Part shown: positions 6,548 through 10,253 of the stretch, in pieces | Layout of the letters: the number at the start of each line of letters is the position of its first letter | Numbering within the stretch: position 1 is the first letter of the stretch | Assembly: GCA_963972065.1 (NCBI GenBank) | Contig: CAXAVJ010000113.1 | Location: 1 to 10,253, forward strand | Source: UBA1479 sp963972065 | GTDB lineage: Bacteria > Pseudomonadota > Alphaproteobacteria > Rhodospirillales > Casp-alpha2 | Direction of reading: 5' to 3' | Length of the DNA stretch: 10,253 nucleotides | Position numbers and translations under genes: made by a program | Notes under the pieces: model-generated | Database searches by the model: none | What the model was told of the DNA's origin: nothing | The model's input: only the letters and a program-made list of their open reading frames with translations

Positions 6548-6943
6548 TCAGTTTGGGATTGGCGGCATGACGCCGCTGTTCTCATCGGTCACGGGCGACC
6601 ATTCCTCGACAAAGGCCTCGATCGCCGCGATCGCCGGCTTGGCCGGGTCGCCGACCTTGCCCGCGCGCATGTAGATGATGGCCAGGGTCAGGGACGTCAG
6701 GGCGCGCTGGTCGCGGCGCTTGCGGGCTTCGTTGTGCATGCGGCTCAGGTTGTCGAGGCCCCGCTTGAAGCCATAGGTCTCATCCTTTTGGATGAAGGTC
6801 TCGATCGTGTAGTCGATGTCTTTGCGCAGGTCGGTCGCGACGTCCTTGGCGATGGGGCCGTAATGCTCTTCGTTCAAGGCGTGCACAATATAGGCCACGT
6901 CGCGGTTGAGACGCTTGGCCTCGGCCTCGGGGCCGTAAAACAT
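6548..6943 (-). CDS. Conserved-looking hypothetical protein, helical
   Basis: I do not recognise this family. From ATG 6943 it is a 131-residue soluble protein with no signal peptide, no membrane segment and no cysteine, rich in charged residues and apparently almost all alpha-helical (AKRLNRDVAYIVHALNEE, then DLRKDIDYTIETFIQ, a basic segment NEARKRRDQRALTSL, then PAIAAIEAFVEEW). The start is unsure: GTG 6964 would add VIKRLWN, and ATG 7039 would add 32 residues of less convincing sequence; none has a clear ribosome site. Strong GC third-position bias supports it as real coding sequence. It lies 96 bp upstream of the glutathione transferase on the same strand. No function is proposed. Confidence 0.7.
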   Translation of the reverse strand: MFYGPEAEAKRLNRDVAYIVHALNEEHYGPIAKDVATDLRKDIDYTIETFIQKDETYGFKRGLDNLSRMHNEARKRRDQRALTSLTLAIIYMRAGKVGDPAKPAIAAIEAFVEEWSPVTDENSGVMPPIPN

Positions 6944-7197
6944 ATTCCAGAGTCGCTTGATCACGGACGGGCGTTCACTTTTCAATATCAAAAGGTTTGC
7001 GATGGCAGAGGCCGGGACAATACCCCCGTCCGGCCCCACAAAACAACCGGCAGCCGCATTCCCGGCCCACGGCTTAACGGTGGAACGCTTCGGCGGACGC
7101 CGAAACGTTTCCCGCCGGACAGCACGGGATATTATGCTATCAGTGCCGTCCCGCAGAACATCCCGCCATCGACTTCCCCAGGACTCCGCACAGCACC

Positions 7198-7941
7198 ATG
7201 CCAGAACCCCAAATTCTCGCCCTCGTCGGTGTCATTTTCCTGGTCGCGGGCGGCGTGAAGGGTGTCGTCGGCGTCGGCCTGCCGACCGTCGCCATGGGCC
7301 TGATGACCGCCGTCATCGGTCTGCACGAAGCGGTGCAGTTGGTCGTCGTTCCGGCCCTGGTAACCAATATCTGGCAGGGCGCCATTGGCGGCAATTTCAT
7401 CGTTCTGATCCGCCGCCTGTGGCCGCTGTTGACGGCGGCCTGCGTCGGCACCTGGTTTGGTGCGTCCTTGCTGGTGATCGTCGATGCCGATCTGCTGTCG
7501 GGCTCTTTGGGGATTCTACTCGCCGCCTATTCACTGTATTCCCTGATGACGCCACAGATCCCGCCGCCCGGGCGTTGGGAAAAGCCGCTGGCCCCCCTTA
7601 TCGGCTTTCTGGCCGGCGTGGCGACGGGCAGCGTGGCCTCGTTCACCATGCCGGGCGCGCTCTATCTTCAGGCACTCGGCCTGACCCGTGATGAGCTGGT
7701 CCAGGCCATGGGCATCGCCTTCACCATCGCAACGGCGGCCCAGGCCGTCAGCCTGACCGGCCACGGCATCATGACCACGGAATTGGGCCTGACCTCGGCC
7801 GCCGCCCTGATCCCAGCGGCCGCGGGCATGGCCGGCGGACAGATGATCCGCCGACGCATTCCCGCGGAAACATTCCGCCGGGTGTTCTTTTTCGGGCTGT
7901 TGCTGCTGGGGGCTTATCTGGCCTTGCGAGCCTTCGCCTGA
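7198..7941 (+). CDS. TauE/SafE family transporter (sulfite/anion exporter-like permease)
   Basis: A 247-residue inner-membrane protein with about eight hydrophobic segments. The first repeat starts with GVIFLVAGGVKGVVGVGLP, with the G..KG..G.G.P signature of the TauE/SafE (DUF81) family, and the second half has the matching APLIGFLAGVATGSVASF followed by TMPG. The internal duplication is typical. Family members export sulfite, sulfoacetate or other organic anions, but most are uncharacterised, so the substrate is open. Its presence a few kb from a TauD-type dioxygenase (which can release sulfite) is suggestive, but the genes are on opposite strands and five genes apart. The start ATG 7198 has only a weak ribosome site. 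The upstream stretch 7040-7197 holds its promoter, but no clear boxes are seen. Confidence 0.9.
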   Translation: MPEPQILALVGVIFLVAGGVKGVVGVGLPTVAMGLMTAVIGLHEAVQLVVVPALVTNIWQGAIGGNFIVLIRRLWPLLTAACVGTWFGASLLVIVDADLLSGSLGILLAAYSLYSLMTPQIPPPGRWEKPLAPLIGFLAGVATGSVASFTMPGALYLQALGLTRDELVQAMGIAFTIATAAQAVSLTGHGIMTTELGLTSAAALIPAAAGMAGGQMIRRRIPAETFRRVFFFGLLLLGAYLALRAFA

Positions 7942-8015
7942 CGGCGGCGAATTACGGCGCCAAACTGCCGGACAAATAATGCCGGCTCGTTATCCACCCT
8001 TTTCTAACATTTAAC

Positions 8016-8067
8016 TTCCCGGATCACGAAGGACTGTGGCACTCTTGTATGCAAGAGGATCCGGGGG
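8016..8067 (+). promoter_or_regulatory. Nested stem-loop in the mlaA leader
   Basis: CCCGGATC (8018-8025) pairs with GATCCGGG (8058-8065), extendable by two G-U pairs. Inside, CTCTTG (8042-8047) pairs with CAAGAG (8052-8057) around TATG. The two stems stack directly on the 3' side, while 16 bases bulge on the 5' side. It ends about 44 bases before the mlaA start. It may be an RNA leader element, or the inner 16-bp dyad may be a protein site. Confidence 0.35.
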
Positions 8068-8110
8068 CTTGGACGCTGGCGTGTGGGGACGCGCCGTTTG
8101 GAGATCTAAC

Positions 8111-8929
8111 ATGGATAAAATCCGCTTTTCTGACGACTTCATCCGTCTTCCCGCGGCGGCAGCCGTCGCCTTTCTGATCGGCATGGGCGCCACCCACGCC
8201 GCCGAGCCCACGAAGGAACAGGCCAATACCCCGCCCGCGGAAATCAAGATGCAGTTCCATGCGCCCGAGGCCGAGGCCAAGGACGACGATCCGCTGGAAT
8301 CCCTCAACCGCGTGACCTCGGAATTCAACAACCTGTTCCGCGGCCTGATCCTTGATCCCCTGATCTCGGGCTACAAGGCCGTAACACCCGACGGCATGCA
8401 GGAAGCCATTGCCAACGCCGCCAGCAACCTGGCGGAACCGGTTACCGCCGTGTCCTCGTTCCTACAGGGCGACACGGACAATGCCGGCAACGCAACCAAA
8501 CGCTTTCTGGTCAATTCGACCATCGGCGTCGGCGGCCTGAGCGATCCGGCCACGGACATGGGCTTGCAGTCGCGGCCCGAGGATCTAGGACAGGCCTTTG
8601 GTGCCGGCGGCATGGCGCCGGGCCCGCACATCGTCCTGCCGATCCTGGGCCCCAGCAACCTGCGCGATGCCACGGGCGACATCCTGACGTCGATCGCCAA
8701 TCCTTTGCCGCTCGTCGGCAAGGCGGCCCAGGGCACGGTGAATTATTCGGAAAACCAGGATGCGATCAAGGCGGCGACCGCCAATTCGCTTGACCCCTAC
8801 ACGACCGAAAAGGCGCTGTACGAACAGCACCGCCAGTGGGAGGTTTCCAACGGCACCGTCAGCGCGCCGGCCGACGGCCCGACCCTGGCCGATGAAAGCC
8901 CGTCGCTCGCCACCAAGCCCACGCAGTAA
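8111..8929 (+). CDS. MlaA (VacJ) family protein without a lipobox
   Basis: A 272-residue exported protein. MlaA is the outer-membrane part of the Mla system that moves mislocalised phospholipids back from the outer leaflet. The family core spans about 58-235: DPLESLNRVTSEFNNL, then SGYKAVTPDGMQEA, SNLAEPVTAVSSFLQG, RFLVNSTIGVGGLSD, GQAFGAGGMAPGPHIVLP and ILGPSNLRDATGD, all in the usual order. ATG 8111 is chosen because GGAG lies 7 bases before it and the signal peptide follows directly (hydrophobic 14-27, cleavage after THA or THAA near 30). E. coli MlaA is a lipoprotein, but this protein has no cysteine at all, so it cannot be lipidated. The last 40 residues are a low-complexity Ala/Pro/Thr/Ser tail. 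No mlaBCDEF genes are nearby. It converges on the dehydrogenase gene. Confidence 0.92.
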   Translation: MDKIRFSDDFIRLPAAAAVAFLIGMGATHAAEPTKEQANTPPAEIKMQFHAPEAEAKDDDPLESLNRVTSEFNNLFRGLILDPLISGYKAVTPDGMQEAIANAASNLAEPVTAVSSFLQGDTDNAGNATKRFLVNSTIGVGGLSDPATDMGLQSRPEDLGQAFGAGGMAPGPHIVLPILGPSNLRDATGDILTSIANPLPLVGKAAQGTVNYSENQDAIKAATANSLDPYTTEKALYEQHRQWEVSNGTVSAPADGPTLADESPSLATKPTQ

Positions 8930-8943
8930 AACCGAAACGCCCT

Positions 8944-8960
8944 CCGGTCGGTCAGACCGG
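8944..8960. terminator. Small dyad between convergent mlaA and dehydrogenase genes
   Basis: CCGGTC-GGTCA-GACCGG, a perfect 6-bp stem 14 bases past the mlaA stop. The loop contains the dehydrogenase stop codon. It could serve as a terminator for mlaA, but there is no U-tract and the stem is short. Confidence 0.35.
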
Positions 8961-9671
8961 GACATGCCCGATGCTGCCGCCGCCGCAGACGTATAATGTC
9001 TGCCCGGTAATGTAGGATGCCGCCGGCGACAGCAGAAACGCGATCGGTCCCGCAATCTCTTCCGGCGCGCCGACCCGGCTCAGCGGTATGGACGCGAGAA
9101 CATCCGCGAGTTCCTTTGATCCGTCCGGGTGATTTCCCTTGAACAACTTGGTCGCGACGGGGCCGGGCGCGATGCAGTTGACGGTGATGCCGTCATGGGC
9201 CAGGTCCAGGGCCCAGCTTCGCGTCAGCCCGACCAATGCCGCCTTGGTCGCCACATAAGGCGTGCGCACGGCGCGGCCGACGACGACCCGGCTGGCGATA
9301 TTCACGATCCGGCCATTACCGTCCGCCGCCCGTAACCGGGGCAGCATGATCTGCGTGATTTGCACCAAGGCGCGCAGGTTGACGTCGTAATGGGCGTCCA
9401 TGTCCTCCAGCGTGACCGTGTCGATGGAACGGGCCTGGGATATGCCGGCGTTGTTGACCAGGCCGGTGACGGCGTGACGCTCGGCGATTTCCGCGCCGAC
9501 GGCTGCCAGGTTTGCGGAATCGGCGAAATCCACTTCGTAAAATGTTCCAGGGAAGTTTTCCGGCGCGGTCCGGCCGGTCCCCACGACCTCATGCCCCTGA
9601 TCGGCCAGCAGTTGGGCGGTGGCCAGGCCGATGCCCCGGTTCGCCCCGGTGACGACTGTCGTCGCGTTCAT
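8952..9671 (-). CDS. Short-chain dehydrogenase/reductase (FabG-like classical SDR)
   Basis: A 239-residue cytoplasmic NAD(P)-dependent oxidoreductase with all classical SDR landmarks: TGANRGIG cofactor loop (8-15), NNAG (73-76), catalytic N98, S127, Y139 and K143 (YVATK), then APGPVATKLF after the fifth strand and a C-terminal YITGQTLYVCGGGS. R34 after the second strand hints at NADP(H) preference. Enzymes of this group reduce or oxidise hydroxy/keto groups on very varied substrates, so the substrate is unknown. The ATG at 9671 has GGGAG about 7 bases upstream; the longer frame to 9761 would add 30 unconserved residues across the promoter region. It is divergent from an IclR regulator with two repeat sites between them, so it is probably a catabolic gene under that regulator. 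Confidence 0.93.
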   Translation of the reverse strand: MNATTVVTGANRGIGLATAQLLADQGHEVVGTGRTAPENFPGTFYEVDFADSANLAAVGAEIAERHAVTGLVNNAGISQARSIDTVTLEDMDAHYDVNLRALVQITQIMLPRLRAADGNGRIVNIASRVVVGRAVRTPYVATKAALVGLTRSWALDLAHDGITVNCIAPGPVATKLFKGNHPDGSKELADVLASIPLSRVGAPEEIAGPIAFLLSPAASYITGQTLYVCGGGSIGHVPV

Positions 9672-9689
9672 TGATGTTCTCCCATAATC

Positions 9690-9726
9690 GTACCGCATAG
9701 CAGTACAGTGTGCCGCATATTGACAC
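9690..9726. promoter_or_regulatory. Tandem candidate IclR-type operators in a divergent promoter region
   Basis: Two 17-bp sites, GTACCGCATAGCAGTAC (9690-9706) and GTGCCGCATATTGACAC (9710-9726), are centred exactly 20 bp apart, agree at 11 of 17 positions and share the run CCGCATA. The first is a near-palindrome (6 of 8 pairs match); the second keeps the outer GTG/CAC. They lie 19-55 bases before the dehydrogenase start and about 80-118 before the IclR start. Repression of the divergent genes by that IclR protein is inferred. Confidence 0.5.
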
Positions 9727-9807
9727 AGCAATTTGATATGAAGTTTAATCCCGGAATGCAAACAAGAGTTCGATAAACGGACTCACCCTTGGGGATTGGA
9801 AACTTCT

Positions 9808-10253
9808 GTGAGCGACAGCTCGGACCCGGGCGCCGGCAAGGACCGCGCCTTCGTGAACGGACTGGCGCGGGGCCTTAGGGTCCTGGCGTCGTTCTCTCCG
9901 GAACATAACCGGATGAGCCTTGGCGACCTGGCCAAGGCCACGGGCCTGCCGAAATCGACGATCGCCCGTCTGGTCCATACCCTGGTCGAAACCGGCTATG
10001 TTTTCGTTTGTCCCGATTCCGGCCGCTACAGCCTGCATCCCAAGGTGTTGACCCTGGGCTATCCGGTCATGGCGTCGATGGATAAGCGCCTTGTCGCCCT
10101 GCCCATGATGCAGGAACTGGCCGATTATTCGCGCGGCACGGTGTCGCTCGGCATCCGCGACGGGCTGTCCATGATCCTGATCGAACGTTCACGCGACCGC
10201 ACGGTGCGGGCCCTGCCGCTCGACATCGGCTCGCGCATTCCCATGGAGACCAC
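9808..10253 (+). CDS. IclR family regulator, PcaR/PobR-like, N-terminal part
   Basis: The gene is open to the right edge, with 148 complete codons visible. After a short acidic/Gly start, residues 15-80 form the winged helix-turn-helix: FVNGLARGLRVLASF, then MSLGDLAKATGLPKSTIARL (recognition helix near 48-60) and GYVFVCPDSGRYSLHPKVLTLGY. The effector domain begins near residue 85 (MQELADYSRGTVSLGIRDG, then MILIERSRDRTVR). The FVN.LARGL..L..F opening is typical of the PcaR/PcaU/PobR branch, which often controls aromatic or carboxylic acid catabolism; the ligand here is unknown. The start is GTG 9808, with GGGGATTGGA upstream; no in-frame ATG fits better. It is divergent from the dehydrogenase gene. 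The end of the protein is not visible. Confidence 0.92.
   Translation, partial: MSDSSDPGAGKDRAFVNGLARGLRVLASFSPEHNRMSLGDLAKATGLPKSTIARLVHTLVETGYVFVCPDSGRYSLHPKVLTLGYPVMASMDKRLVALPMMQELADYSRGTVSLGIRDGLSMILIERSRDRTVRALPLDIGSRIPMET

Noticed and set aside
8037..8053. Sigma-54-like promoter, TGGCAC followed by TATGCA
   Set aside because: The GG to GC distance is one base too long for the strict sigma-54 spacing, and TTGC is not matched.
9672..9761. N-terminal extension of the dehydrogenase to 9761
   Set aside because: The added residues lack similarity to SDR starts and cover the repeat sites of the divergent promoter, while ATG 9671 has a strong ribosome site.

Overview
The window is a stretch of high-GC chromosome from what looks like an alphaproteobacterium, probably of the Rhodospirillales type. 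That placement is inferred from the strong GC bias at third codon positions, the alphaproteobacterial style of the proteins (IclR regulators, YfcG-like glutathione transferase, sCache chemoreceptor, MlaA), and a tRNA-Ser with encoded CCA. The genus cannot be named from the sequence alone. Genes are densely packed and no gene-free stretch exceeds 300 bases.

Left part (1-2917). The tail of an SRPBCC/AHSA1-type protein (+) meets a secreted staphylococcal-nuclease-like protein (-), and the two share one CTAG as overlapping stop codons. To the right, all on the minus strand, transcription would run from a small GIY-YIG protein into an IclR-family regulator (6 bases between stop and start), then across a 176-bp gap to a TauD/TfdA 2-oxoglutarate dioxygenase. 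That gap holds two near-identical, inverted copies of a 19-bp palindrome (16/19 identical), the best candidate operators in the window. The simplest reading is that the IclR protein controls the dioxygenase.

Middle (2918-7197). A large imperfect palindrome abuts and overlaps the 3' end of tRNA-Ser(GCU). Next comes a chemoreceptor with a periplasmic sCache domain, followed downstream by a strong GC hairpin. A YfcG-type glutathione transferase and a YbaK/EbsC-type tRNA-editing protein may form a two-gene operon (38-bp gap). A small helical protein of unknown function lies upstream on the same strand.

Right part (7198-10253). A TauE/SafE-type exporter and an MlaA-family protein are on the plus strand. 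The MlaA protein has an ordinary signal peptide with no lipobox cysteine and a potentially structured leader. An FabG-like short-chain dehydrogenase (-) faces away from a second IclR regulator (+, cut by the window edge). Their shared region carries two 17-bp sites spaced exactly 20 bp apart, with the CCGCATA core repeated.

I see no CRISPR array, insertion sequence, integrase, phage gene or toxin-antitoxin pair. Most of the window is ordinary housekeeping and catabolic content. The most notable items are the two candidate IclR operator systems, the nuclease homologue lacking one of its two catalytic arginines, the palindrome fused to the tRNA end, and the non-lipidated MlaA.
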